From Candidatus Hydrogenedentota bacterium (GTDB lineage Bacteria; Hydrogenedentota; Hydrogenedentia; Hydrogenedentales; SLHB01): DNA of 9,171 nt. This document shows, piece after piece, positions 1-6,845 of the stretch. A program made the translations under genes and the position numbers. Every line of letters starts with the position of its first letter. Within the stretch, counting starts at the first letter, position 1. The notes beneath the pieces are model-generated. The model worked only from the letters and a program-made list of their open reading frames with translations, searched no databases and was not told where the DNA came from. The stretch is taken from the NCBI GenBank assembly GCA_013349485.1, contig DUZM01000210.1:1-9171 (forward strand). Reading direction: 5' to 3'.

Positions 1-90
1 AAAGGGCACGAAGACTACCAGATACTCGGCACGACGCGGGTGCATTTCGATGATCGCGAAGTCGCAACCCAGATCCTCAAAGGAGGCTAG
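1..90 (+). CDS. murE: MurE C-terminal end (UDP-MurNAc-tripeptide synthetase), partial
   Basis: The window opens inside a gene whose last 29 codons read in frame 1 and stop at TAG 88-90. The peptide begins with KGHEDYQ, the conserved KGHE-x-YQ motif near the C-terminus of MurE ligases, and continues with the typical VHFDDREVA stretch. MurE adds the third stem-peptide residue to UDP-MurNAc-L-Ala-D-Glu in the cytoplasm. The motif that separates diaminopimelate-adding from lysine-adding enzymes lies upstream of the window, so the substrate cannot be told. The gene is 5' truncated by the window edge only. Its final Lys-Gly-Gly codons contain the AGGAGG (81-86) that serves murF, which starts 3 nt after the stop. 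This packing and the following murF make the identification safe despite the short length. Confidence 0.93.
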   Translation, partial: KGHEDYQILGTTRVHFDDREVATQILKGG

Positions 91-93
91 GCG

Positions 94-1437
94 ATGGGGT
101 GGCGCTATACCCTGCCAGAACTCGCCGGCATCATTGAAGCGGGCCGGCCCAGCGTCAATACCCCGTTCACCGCCGTGTCTACCGATACCCGCACGCTAGA
201 ACCGGGCGACGTGTTTATCGCACTCACCGGCAACCGGTTCGACGGAAATGAATTCGTCGCAGAAGCCTTCCGCAAAGGCGCGTGCGCCGCGGTCACCACC
301 AAACCAAACGCCTCGGGGCCGTGCCTAATCGTCCCGGACACGCTCCGGGCGCTGCAGGCGTTTGCTGCCCGCCACCGCAACCGGTACCGGATACCGGTTA
401 TCGCGATCACGGGTTCATGCGGGAAGACCTCGACAAAAGACATGGCGGCGGCGGTGCTTGCCACGAAGTACACCGTGGTCAAAACCCGCGGGAACTTGAA
501 CAACGAAATCGGATGTCCGCTTTCTCTCCTGCAAATAGACGACGAGACCGACCTCGCCATCATTGAAATGGGCGCGAACCACCCCGGCGAGATCGCCCGG
601 CTCTGCGAACTTGCTCGTCCAACCGAGGGCGCAATCATCATGGTTGCCCCGGCCCATCTCGAAGGCTTCGGCACCATCGAGAACGTGGCCAAAGCCAAGG
701 CGGAACTCGTCGACGCGCTCCCACGGGACGGCATCTTTTACGCAAACGCCGACGACGAGTGGTGCGTGCGGATCGCCGACTCATTTCCGGGGACCACGGT
801 ACGATTCGGCCGTTCGGGAGACATCATGCTCAATAGCCTGTCTTACGATTCCGCCGGCCAAATGTGCGTCGACATAGACCGCGTCGGCAAACTGAAGCTG
901 CCACTGTACTGTCCGGCTCACGTCACCAATGTGTTGCTGGCCGTCGCGATTGGCCTCCATCATCGCGTCACCGCGTTTGAGCAACCACTCCGAGAAGCCT
1001 GCGCAGCATTAGACCGCTTCAGGCTGACCCACGTGGGGCCGCTCGAGGTCATCGACGACACGTACAACGCCAATCCGTCGAGCATGGCCGCCGCCCTCGA
1101 TGCCCTCGCTGCGCGCCCCGGGTCCGGGGCGCGCATCGCTGCCTTGGGGGAGATGTTGGAACTCGGCGACGCCGCTGCGGATTTACACCGAGAGGTGGGC
1201 GCACGCGCAGGCGGCGCCGGCGTCCGCTGCCTTTTTGCAAGGGGGCCGCACGCTTGTGATACAATCGCGGGCGCGATCGCCGCCAAGGTCCCCCACGCTG
1301 AGGAAATCGAAGATCACGACGCCATGGCTCGAGCGATCCGCGAAATCGCCCGGCCCGGCGACGTCTTACTTGTGAAAGGTTCCCGCGCAACGCAGATGGA
1401 ACGAGTAATCGAGGAACTCAGAAGGCTCTACTCCTAA
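94..1437 (+). CDS. murF: UDP-N-acetylmuramoyl-tripeptide--D-alanyl-D-alanine ligase
   Basis: MurF joins D-Ala-D-Ala to the UDP-MurNAc-tripeptide using ATP, the last cytoplasmic step before MraY. The 447-residue length is normal for the family. The N-terminal substrate domain (about 1-100) carries the STDTR and PGDVFIAL motifs. The ATP-binding P-loop is GSCGKTS at residues 107-113 (Lys111). TRGNLNNEIG at about 131-140 and EMGANHPGEI at about 157-166 are typical central-domain motifs. DDTYNANPSSM at 321-331 marks the start of the C-terminal domain, which ends with KGSRATQME. The ATG at 94 is chosen because AGGAGG (81-86) lies 7 nt upstream and the N-terminus matches the family. The gene sits 3 nt after murE and 9 nt before mraY, consistent with co-transcription and coupled translation. 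Nothing is broken or missing. Confidence 0.97.
   Translation: MGWRYTLPELAGIIEAGRPSVNTPFTAVSTDTRTLEPGDVFIALTGNRFDGNEFVAEAFRKGACAAVTTKPNASGPCLIVPDTLRALQAFAARHRNRYRIPVIAITGSCGKTSTKDMAAAVLATKYTVVKTRGNLNNEIGCPLSLLQIDDETDLAIIEMGANHPGEIARLCELARPTEGAIIMVAPAHLEGFGTIENVAKAKAELVDALPRDGIFYANADDEWCVRIADSFPGTTVRFGRSGDIMLNSLSYDSAGQMCVDIDRVGKLKLPLYCPAHVTNVLLAVAIGLHHRVTAFEQPLREACAALDRFRLTHVGPLEVIDDTYNANPSSMAAALDALAARPGSGARIAALGEMLELGDAAADLHREVGARAGGAGVRCLFARGPHACDTIAGAIAAKVPHAEEIEDHDAMARAIREIARPGDVLLVKGSRATQMERVIEELRRLYS
1235..1265 (+). promoter_or_regulatory. Possible internal promoter in the 3' part of murF
   Basis: TACAAT (1260-1265) matches five of six bases of the sigma70 -10 box. It is preceded by TG and one base, as in an extended -10 element. 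TTGCAA (1235-1240) is a four-of-six -35 match, but the 19-nt spacer is long. If active it would give extra mraY and downstream transcript. Chance occurrence inside a coding region is quite possible. Confidence 0.2.
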
Positions 1438-1446
1438 GGACAACAT

Positions 1447-2898
1447 ATGCTCTACTACCTGGCGCTGGCGCTTAGGCCGAAGTTCGGCGCGCTCAACGTG
1501 TTTACGTATCACACGGTTCGCGCGGGTTGCGCCGCCGTGACCGCCTTCTTGTTGTGTCTCCTCTTCGGCCCGGCGCTCATACGGCGGCTCCGCGGCCTCG
1601 ACCTTGGCCAGCATATCCGGAAAGACCATGTGGAGAATCTCCACGCCCTGCACAACCACAAGGCCGGCACCCCCACCATGGGTGGGGCGCTCATCATCGT
1701 TGCCGCCGTGTGCTCGCTGTTCCTGTGGAGCGATCCCTTCAACCGCTTGCTGGCCGTTGCCACCGCCGTGTTGTGCGCATTGGCGCTTGTCGGCTTCATC
1801 GACGACTACATCGGCCTGCGCCGAAAACGCAACAGGGGCCTGAGCGCCAAAGCGAAGTTCACCGGCCAAATCCTGGTAGGGTCCGTCCTAGGCGCCTACC
1901 TCTACTTCACGCCGGTGACCGCCGACCGCCCGCTGCTTGCACTGGGCGACGTGCGCGACTGGGCCGCCCTCGCCGCCGTGATGCGGGACGGCGCCTTGGC
2001 TGCACGATGTCCCAAAGCCCAACATTTGCTGGACGAGGCCGCGTTCCCGCCCACCCCGGACTCGACCCAAAGAACCCAAATACTCGCCGCCCTAAACGCC
2101 TTCATATCGCGTCTCAATCTGTACGACGAAGGCAATTGGGGGGACGTAACGCTGAGTCCGTTCCTCAAGAAGCTTATCGAAACCGGCCAATACGCAACCG
2201 ACAAAGAGGCCATGGTGACGGCGAACCGGCAGCTCCTGGCCGACGCCTATCCGGCCGTGTTCACGTCCGTAACCCCCGACCTGCACACGAAAGTCGAGAT
2301 CCCGGGATTAAAGAAGGTCTTCATTCCCCTCGGCATTTTATACGTCGTCTTTGTGGTCTTGGTCATTGTGGGCTCATCGAACGCGGTCAACCTGACCGAC
2401 GGCCTCGACGGCCTCGCGGCCGGCGCCTCAATCATCTCGCTGCTCGCCTATACGGGGATTGCCTATATTGTGAGCCGCGCCGACTGGTCGGAGTACCTCT
2501 ATTTGATCTATGTGCCGGAGGCGAGCGAATTAGCCGTGTTCGGCGCCGCCATGCTGGGCGCCGGCATGGGGTTCCTTTGGTTCAATTCGCACCCCGCCGA
2601 GGTATTCATGGGCGACACCGGCTCATTGGCACTCGGCGGCGCCATTGGCACCTTGGCCATTCTGACCAAACAAGAACTCCTGCTCATCTGCGTCGGCGGC
2701 CTGTTCGTCATCGAGGCCGCAAGCGTCATTATTCAGGTGACGTCGTACAAGATGCGCGGGAAGCGGGTGTTCAAGATGGCGCCGCTGCATCACCACTTCG
2801 AGTTGTCGGGGTGGTCCGAGAGCAAGGTCGTAATCCGTTTCTGGATTATCGCCCTACTCTTCGCCCTGTTGAGTCTAGGCACCCTCAAGCTGAGGTGA
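1447..2898 (+). CDS. mraY: Phospho-N-acetylmuramoyl-pentapeptide-transferase with a large extra loop domain
   Basis: MraY is the integral membrane enzyme that transfers phospho-MurNAc-pentapeptide to undecaprenyl phosphate, making lipid I. At 483 residues it is about 120 longer than the usual roughly 360. The N-terminus aligns with the family from Met1. Motifs run in order: KAGTPTMGG (72-80), the acidic pair FIDDY with Asp119/Asp120, NAVNLTDGLDGLA (312-324), FMGDTGSLALGG with Asp390, and MAPLHHHFE with the histidine triplet 448-450. Ten membrane helices can be placed (roughly 22-44, 78-96, 100-118, 137-154, 290-312, 322-342, 362-380, 392-407, 409-430, 460-481). The surplus lies between helices 4 and 5 (see the separate entry). 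All active-site motifs are intact, so the enzyme should be functional. AAGGA (1436-1440), overlapping the murF stop, supports ATG 1447. Confidence 0.97.
   Translation: MLYYLALALRPKFGALNVFTYHTVRAGCAAVTAFLLCLLFGPALIRRLRGLDLGQHIRKDHVENLHALHNHKAGTPTMGGALIIVAAVCSLFLWSDPFNRLLAVATAVLCALALVGFIDDYIGLRRKRNRGLSAKAKFTGQILVGSVLGAYLYFTPVTADRPLLALGDVRDWAALAAVMRDGALAARCPKAQHLLDEAAFPPTPDSTQRTQILAALNAFISRLNLYDEGNWGDVTLSPFLKKLIETGQYATDKEAMVTANRQLLADAYPAVFTSVTPDLHTKVEIPGLKKVFIPLGILYVVFVVLVIVGSSNAVNLTDGLDGLAAGASIISLLAYTGIAYIVSRADWSEYLYLIYVPEASELAVFGAAMLGAGMGFLWFNSHPAEVFMGDTGSLALGGAIGTLAILTKQELLLICVGGLFVIEAASVIIQVTSYKMRGKRVFKMAPLHHHFELSGWSESKVVIRFWIIALLFALLSLGTLKLR
1912..2310 (+). other. Extra domain inserted in the TM4-TM5 loop of MraY
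   Basis: Residues about 156-288 of MraY separate helix 4 (ending near FTPV) from helix 5 (VFIPLGILYV...). The corresponding stretch in E. coli MraY, as I recall it, is a short loop or beta-hairpin of some twenty residues. The segment is soluble in character. It has many charged and polar residues and two tryptophans (172, 231), no hydrophobic run long enough to span a membrane, and several helix-like stretches (for example RTQILAALNAFISRL and PFLKKLIETGQ). Helix 5 leads into the cytoplasmic NAVNLTDG motif, so the loop should face the outside of the cytoplasmic membrane. The reading frame is continuous and base composition looks like the rest of the gene, so this reads as a real domain and not a sequencing artefact. 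Its function is unknown. Confidence 0.85.
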
Positions 2899-2902
2899 TC
2901 GA

Positions 2903-4279
2903 GTGCGGTTGCGCGACTACAAGGTGACCATCGTCGGCATGGGGCGAACCGCTTTGGCCCTCGCCGAACTCGTTCGCCGCGAGGGGGGCGCGCCCTTTGT
3001 CACGGACGCCGCCAGCGGCCAACGCTTGGAGCCGTTCCGCGAGGAACTCGAGAAGCGCGGCGTGCCCTACGAATGCGGCGGGCACACCCAGGCCGCGTTC
3101 AAGGACGCCCGATACGTCATCCCGAGCCCGGGCGTTTCACCCCACATCGAGCCCATCGCCCGCGCCCATGACCAGGGCGCGGACCTCTTAGGTGAAATGG
3201 AGTTTGCCTGGCGCCATTGCCGTTCAAGAATCCTCGCCGTGACCGGCACAAACGGCAAAACCACCACAACCGCCCTCCTCCGCGCGCTCCTAGAAGCCGC
3301 CGGCCATTCCGTGCTGCTGGCGGGCAACAACGACCTACCGTTCTCCGCCGCCGTCTTGGCCGAACCGGCCCCGGCCCACATCGTCCTCGAAGTGAGCAGT
3401 TATCAACTCGAAATGGCCCGCCATTTCCGGCCTTGGATAGCGTGCGTGTTGAACGTTTCCCCGGACCACCTCGAGCGCCACAAATCCATCGAAGCATACG
3501 CCAAAGTCAAGGCGCGAATTCACGCGCGGCAACGCGCGGGCGATATCGCTGTAGTCAACGCCGATGACCCGTGGACCCGCGACATGGCCATACCCGAGGG
3601 CGTGACCACGTGGCCATTCAGCCTCGCCCAGCCCCACGAGCCGGGACTCTGGGTCGATGGCGACACAATCCGCGCAGGAAACACGGCCGTGGCCCACCGT
3701 GCCGACACCCAATTGCCCGGGCGGCACAATCTCCAGAACGTGCTGGCAGCGCTGACCATGATGCGCGCCGGCCGATTCGACTGGGGCAAAACCATCGAGG
3801 CGTTGCGCGACTTCCGGGGTGTCGAGCACCGCATCGAGCACGTAGCCGACATCGCCGGAGTCCCCTTTTACAACGACTCCAAGTCGACTAATCTCGAGAG
3901 CTTGAAGGCGGCCCTCGAAAGCTTCGACGCGCCCGTCGTCCTGATTGCGGGCGGGCGAGGGAAAGGGGCCGACTACCGCACGTTGCGCCGGCTGGTCGGC
4001 GCCCGGGTGAAAGCATTGATCGTGCTCGGCGAGGACGCCCCGCGCCTCGAGCAGGCCTACGGCGACTTGGCGCCGACACAACGCGCGGCGGATATGGACG
4101 ACGCGGTAGCGCGTGCGGCCGCGTGTGCCCAGCCGGGCGACGTCGTCCTGTTGTCCCCGGCTTGTGCAAGTTTCGACATGTACCGCGATTTCGAAGAACG
4201 CGGCCAGGTTTTCAAGAAATGCGTCGTCGCGCGCGCCGAAGCAAGCGCGCCAGGCCTAGTCGAGGGGCAGAAACGGTGA
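2903..4279 (+). CDS. murD: UDP-N-acetylmuramoyl-L-alanine--D-glutamate ligase
   Basis: MurD adds D-glutamate to UDP-MurNAc-L-Ala in the cytoplasm with ATP hydrolysis. The 458-residue protein has the expected three-domain order. A Rossmann-like N-terminal domain opens with VTIVGMGRTALALA (8-21) and includes IPSPGVSP (73-80). The P-loop is GTNGKTTTT at 115-123 (Lys119). EVSSYQLE (163-170) and NVSPDHLERH (184-193) follow. Lys203 in KVKARI is at the place of the carbamylated lysine of E. coli MurD (Lys198). The C-terminal domain has GRHNLQN (273-279), FYNDSKSTN (322-330) and LSPACASFDMY (417-427). The start is GTG 2903. GAGGTGATC (2892-2900), a long match to the complement of the 16S rRNA tail, overlaps the mraY stop just upstream. 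The gene end overlaps ftsW by 4 nt. Confidence 0.97.
   Translation: MRLRDYKVTIVGMGRTALALAELVRREGGAPFVTDAASGQRLEPFREELEKRGVPYECGGHTQAAFKDARYVIPSPGVSPHIEPIARAHDQGADLLGEMEFAWRHCRSRILAVTGTNGKTTTTALLRALLEAAGHSVLLAGNNDLPFSAAVLAEPAPAHIVLEVSSYQLEMARHFRPWIACVLNVSPDHLERHKSIEAYAKVKARIHARQRAGDIAVVNADDPWTRDMAIPEGVTTWPFSLAQPHEPGLWVDGDTIRAGNTAVAHRADTQLPGRHNLQNVLAALTMMRAGRFDWGKTIEALRDFRGVEHRIEHVADIAGVPFYNDSKSTNLESLKAALESFDAPVVLIAGGRGKGADYRTLRRLVGARVKALIVLGEDAPRLEQAYGDLAPTQRAADMDDAVARAAACAQPGDVVLLSPACASFDMYRDFEERGQVFKKCVVARAEASAPGLVEGQKR
4262..4278 (+). promoter_or_regulatory. Ribosome-binding site and GTG start fixing the ftsW N-terminus
   Basis: GAGGGG at 4262-4267 lies 8 nt before GTG 4276-4278, whose last two bases begin the murD stop TGA (4277-4279). 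The frame stays open upstream to an ATG at 4123. Starting there would add 51 mostly basic, non-hydrophobic residues read out of frame from murD, unlike any FtsW N-terminus I know. The overlapping GTGA arrangement implies translational coupling to murD. Confidence 0.8.
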
Positions 4280-5412
4280 GACGCGAGTCGCTCATATTGC
4301 TGCTGACCACGGTTGCCCTCGTGCTTATCGGCGTGCTGATGATCTGCAGTGCCACGGGGGCCGGCACCGATGCCGCACGCCTGGCGCCCGGCGGCGACCT
4401 GGGATATTTTTTGCGGCGCCATGCCCTGTATGCAGGCCTCGGGCTTGCGGTCATGTTTGTGGCGTCGCGTTTTGACTACCGCCGCCTCCGCGAGCCGCTC
4501 GTACTGCGCTCGATAGTTCTGCTCTCGCTGGGCCTTCTCGTGGCAGTCTTCATTCCGGGCGTCGGGGTCGAAGTAGCACGCGCGCAACGCTGGATCCGCG
4601 TCCTCGGATTCCGATTTCAGCCGTCCGAATTCGCCAAATTCGCGCTCATTCTGTTGCTCGCGGCGAAGCTCGCCGAAAACCAGGCGCAGGTCAAGTCGTT
4701 TAAACGTGGATTCCTGCCCAACATCGCTATCACCATCGCTTTTGCGGGCCTCATCCTTCTCGAAAGAGATTTGGGCGTGCCGGTCGTCCTCATAAGCGTT
4801 GGCGTTCTGATGATGCTCATGGCGGGCGCGCGCTGGGTTCACCTAATCGGTAGCGCTGCGCCGTTGGCGGTCGCTGTCGCCGGGGCCGTGGCTGCCTTCG
4901 CCCACCGAAGCCGCCGCATCGAAGCCTGGTTGAATCCATGGCAACACCGGGGCGACGGGAGCTTCCAGCTTTGGCAGTCCCTGGCCGCATTCGCACGGGG
5001 TGGCATTTGGGGGCGCGGGCCGGGCGCCAGCGAGCAGAAGCTGCAATATCTGCCCGCAGCCCACACCGATTTTATTTACGCGGTCTGGGCCGAAGAGACG
5101 GGACTCGTCGGGTCGCTCCTGGTCGTCGCGCTCTTCGCCACGCTGCTCACCGTATCCGTCCGCATAGCCCTGCGCGCCCCCGACCTCTTCGGGACCCTTC
5201 TTGCGGGAGGCATCGCCGCACTGATCGCGCTCGAGGCGGTGATTAACATGGCCGTAGCCGTGGGGTTAGCCCCCACAAAAGGGTTGCCCCTCCCCTTCGT
5301 TAGTTGGGGCGGCAGCGCCCTCATTGTCTCCCTTGGCCTGGTAGGGGTCCTGCTCAACATCGGCATCCAAGCCCGTCCAGAAGCACCCCGCAAATACGCA
5401 GAGAATTCCTAA
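4276..5412 (+). CDS. ftsW: SEDS peptidoglycan glycosyltransferase FtsW
   Basis: FtsW is a multi-spanning SEDS-family enzyme that polymerises lipid II glycan strands at the septum with a cognate class B PBP. From GTG 4276 the protein is 378 residues with about ten hydrophobic helices and a large outside loop at about 210-275. Hallmarks are FRFQPSEFAK (112-121), DLG at 165-167, GDGSFQLWQSLAAFARGG (226-243), YLPAAHTDFIYAVWAEE (258-274) and LPFVSWGGSA (339-348). Asp265 in HTDF is at the position of the essential SEDS aspartate. Two motif positions look unusual: Arg164 where Pro is common (EPDLG or QPDLG), and Trp344 where Tyr is common (SYGGSS). RodA shares these motifs; the position between murD and murG favours FtsW. 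The gene overlaps murD by 4 nt and is followed by a 110-nt gap without an obvious terminator. Confidence 0.93.
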   Translation: MRRESLILLLTTVALVLIGVLMICSATGAGTDAARLAPGGDLGYFLRRHALYAGLGLAVMFVASRFDYRRLREPLVLRSIVLLSLGLLVAVFIPGVGVEVARAQRWIRVLGFRFQPSEFAKFALILLLAAKLAENQAQVKSFKRGFLPNIAITIAFAGLILLERDLGVPVVLISVGVLMMLMAGARWVHLIGSAAPLAVAVAGAVAAFAHRSRRIEAWLNPWQHRGDGSFQLWQSLAAFARGGIWGRGPGASEQKLQYLPAAHTDFIYAVWAEETGLVGSLLVVALFATLLTVSVRIALRAPDLFGTLLAGGIAALIALEAVINMAVAVGLAPTKGLPLPFVSWGGSALIVSLGLVGVLLNIGIQARPEAPRKYAENS

Positions 5413-5449
5413 GCGCGCCTCACCCCGCCGTTCCGTTCATGGACGCTAA

Positions 5450-5479
5450 TTGACGCGTTGCGGATACACGTGCGAAAAT
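5450..5479 (+). promoter_or_regulatory. Possible sigma70-type promoter before the secreted-protein gene
   Basis: TTGACG (5450-5455, five of six -35 bases) and GAAAAT (5474-5479, four of six -10 bases) are separated by 18 nt in the 110-nt gap after ftsW. Transcription would begin near 5486, leaving a leader of about 37 nt before ATG 5523. No convincing terminator hairpin was seen in the gap, so read-through from ftsW is also likely. Confidence 0.35.
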
Positions 5480-5522
5480 GAATCAGTAACTGGTGTTGCT
5501 TACCGTTGGGGATTAGGAAAAG

Positions 5523-6845
5523 ATGTTTGGATTGTGCGGATGCTTTCGTAATGCCGGCAGAACTTGGGCGACTAAAACGCTTCTTGTGCCTGTTTCTCTT
5601 GTCGGCCTGTCTGCGGCCGCCAACTCGATAGATCCGCTGACCTGGCAAGAACTGGTTGTCGGCGCCGATTTCGTCGGGGTCGTCGAGTGCGAAGTCGCTG
5701 GGTCTACCATGGCAAAGTATCGTGTTGTCGAGTCATGGAAAGGCCCAGAAGTCGGTACAGAAATGCTCGTCGATGTTGACAACGGCCGGGGATGGGCACC
5801 CTCGCCGCTCGTGTCGGTGGGTGACCATAACCTGGTGACGGCGTACGCCACGCAGATCCGAGGCAATACGATGTCGTGGCGTATTGGCGCGCGGCCTGTA
5901 TTGCCTCGAGATTTGTGCTTTCGTCCCGACTACGCCCTGCCCACGTATCAAGGCAGGGTCAAACTGCCTCTGGAGGGGCAGAGGCCCCTGAGTGCATTCG
6001 GCTCGTATCACAGCGATTTGGGATCTTTCCGGGAATCCGTTCTCGATCTTGCGCGGCAGCCCGAAGAAACACAGGAGGCGAGGGTGCTCCTGGCGCTTTG
6101 CGACGAGTATGTTCGCCGCGAGCAGCATTCCAGTCAAGGCTTGTCCGAGGCCCTTGAAAAGGCGCACAACGTGAGAGGAATCCTTGACGCGCTGATGGAT
6201 CACGCTGACGCATCGCCCAAGAACCATGGGCCGGTGAAGAGCATCATGGAAAGAGGTGGGATGACACAAACGCTGGCGTACTTGGGCGGAAAACGAAAGA
6301 GACTTATTCCGTTCAAGATAAGAGGAATTCCAACACGTATCCGAGAACGAATGGGACTTGTACCGGTGCCGCGCTTCGGCGCGACGGCAACGCCTACGCG
6401 CGAAGAGAATCTTCATTCATTGCTGCGTGAGGATGACCCTCAAGTGCGTCTAAACGCCGCCGAGCTACTGCCCCTAGATAGGGAAGAGACGGGCGTTGAG
6501 GCCCTTCGGGAACTGGCCAAACTCGAAGGCGACTTGGGAGCTCGAGCGGCGATTATTCTGGCCGGTTGGGGTTACAAAGAGGCGATGCCGCGCGCCCTCG
6601 GCGTGTTTGCAGAAGCCGGCGAGGTATACAAGTTGCAGGGAATTCCACACCGTGACCTCCAGCATCGTTTGATGGCCCTGCTATCCAATGCCGCCAAAGC
6701 CGGTGACGTCCCGCAGCCCGAGCCCCCTGAGCCGTCCGATCAGGACCCTGAGTCCAAGAAACTGTTCGTCTACTATAACGACTGGTGGGCAATGTACGGC
6801 CCCAGAATCAGCCTTCACGATCCTTGGAGACCCTCATGCGACTGA
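5523..6845 (+). CDS. Unrecognised secreted protein with HEAT-like C-terminal repeats
   Basis: I do not recognise this 440-residue protein, and it is not a standard dcw gene. The N-terminus looks like a signal peptide: Arg9, Arg13 and Lys18, then a hydrophobic run TLLVPVSLVGLSAAA (19-33) with a plausible cleavage after Ala33. Residues about 40-110 alternate in a beta-strand pattern. They include ADFVGVVECEV, YRVVESWKGPEVGTEMLV and VGDHNLVTAY, loosely like bacterial beta-barrel (NTR/OB-type) exported domains. Residues about 295-390 look like two or three HEAT-like helix pairs (LHSLLREDDPQVRLNAAELL; ALRELAKLEGDLGARAAIIL). A Pro/Glu/Asp-rich linker (about 397-411) precedes an aromatic tail, FVYYNDWWAMYG. 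ATG 5523 is the earliest possible start, because TAG 5514-5516 is in frame just upstream; AGGA (5515-5518) is a modest binding site. The 3' end overlaps murG by 10 nt. Local GC is lower than in neighbours. Coding is well supported, function unknown. Confidence 0.8.
   Translation: MFGLCGCFRNAGRTWATKTLLVPVSLVGLSAAANSIDPLTWQELVVGADFVGVVECEVAGSTMAKYRVVESWKGPEVGTEMLVDVDNGRGWAPSPLVSVGDHNLVTAYATQIRGNTMSWRIGARPVLPRDLCFRPDYALPTYQGRVKLPLEGQRPLSAFGSYHSDLGSFRESVLDLARQPEETQEARVLLALCDEYVRREQHSSQGLSEALEKAHNVRGILDALMDHADASPKNHGPVKSIMERGGMTQTLAYLGGKRKRLIPFKIRGIPTRIRERMGLVPVPRFGATATPTREENLHSLLREDDPQVRLNAAELLPLDREETGVEALRELAKLEGDLGARAAIILAGWGYKEAMPRALGVFAEAGEVYKLQGIPHRDLQHRLMALLSNAAKAGDVPQPEPPEPSDQDPESKKLFVYYNDWWAMYGPRISLHDPWRPSCD
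6826..6838 (+). promoter_or_regulatory. Ribosome-binding site and ATG start fixing the murG N-terminus
   Basis: GGAGA (6826-6830) stands 5 nt before ATG 6836. The frame is open to another ATG at 6785, but the extra 17 residues are hydrophilic and unlike MurG, whose N-terminus normally runs directly into the GGTGGH loop. The site lies wholly inside the preceding gene, which stops at 6843-6845. Confidence 0.82.

Noticed and set aside
105..734. 209-codon antisense frame in murF
   Set aside because: A Ser/Ala/Arg-rich shadow of murF with no independent start signal that I can see.
1912..2310. MraY extra segment as an intein or mobile insertion
   Set aside because: It lacks intein splice-junction residues and homing-endonuclease motifs, is only about 130 residues, and sits in a loop and not in an active-site motif, so a loop domain is the simpler reading.
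1527..2927. 466-codon open frame on + in a different frame across mraY
   Set aside because: It is rich in Arg and Pro and has no family resemblance, as expected for the alternate frame of a GC-rich gene. The overlapping mraY frame has all catalytic motifs.
3335..4081. 248-codon antisense frame in murD
   Set aside because: No recognisable domain and complete overlap with a well-supported murD; GC-rich codon use opens the opposite strand.
4123..4275. 51-codon N-terminal extension of ftsW from ATG 4123
   Set aside because: The extension is basic and non-hydrophobic and is read out of frame from conserved murD sequence. GTG 4276 has a good binding site and the usual coupled overlap.
5413..5522. 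Possible terminator after ftsW
   Set aside because: No stem of useful length followed by a T-run was found; the repeated GACGC at 5442-5456 is a direct repeat, not a hairpin.
5733..6416. 227-codon antisense frame inside the unknown secreted-protein gene
   Set aside because: Considered because the + strand gene is unfamiliar. The + frame is longer, has a signal peptide, HEAT-like helices, an upstream binding site and a precise junction with murG; the antisense frame is Cys/Arg/His-rich without such signs.
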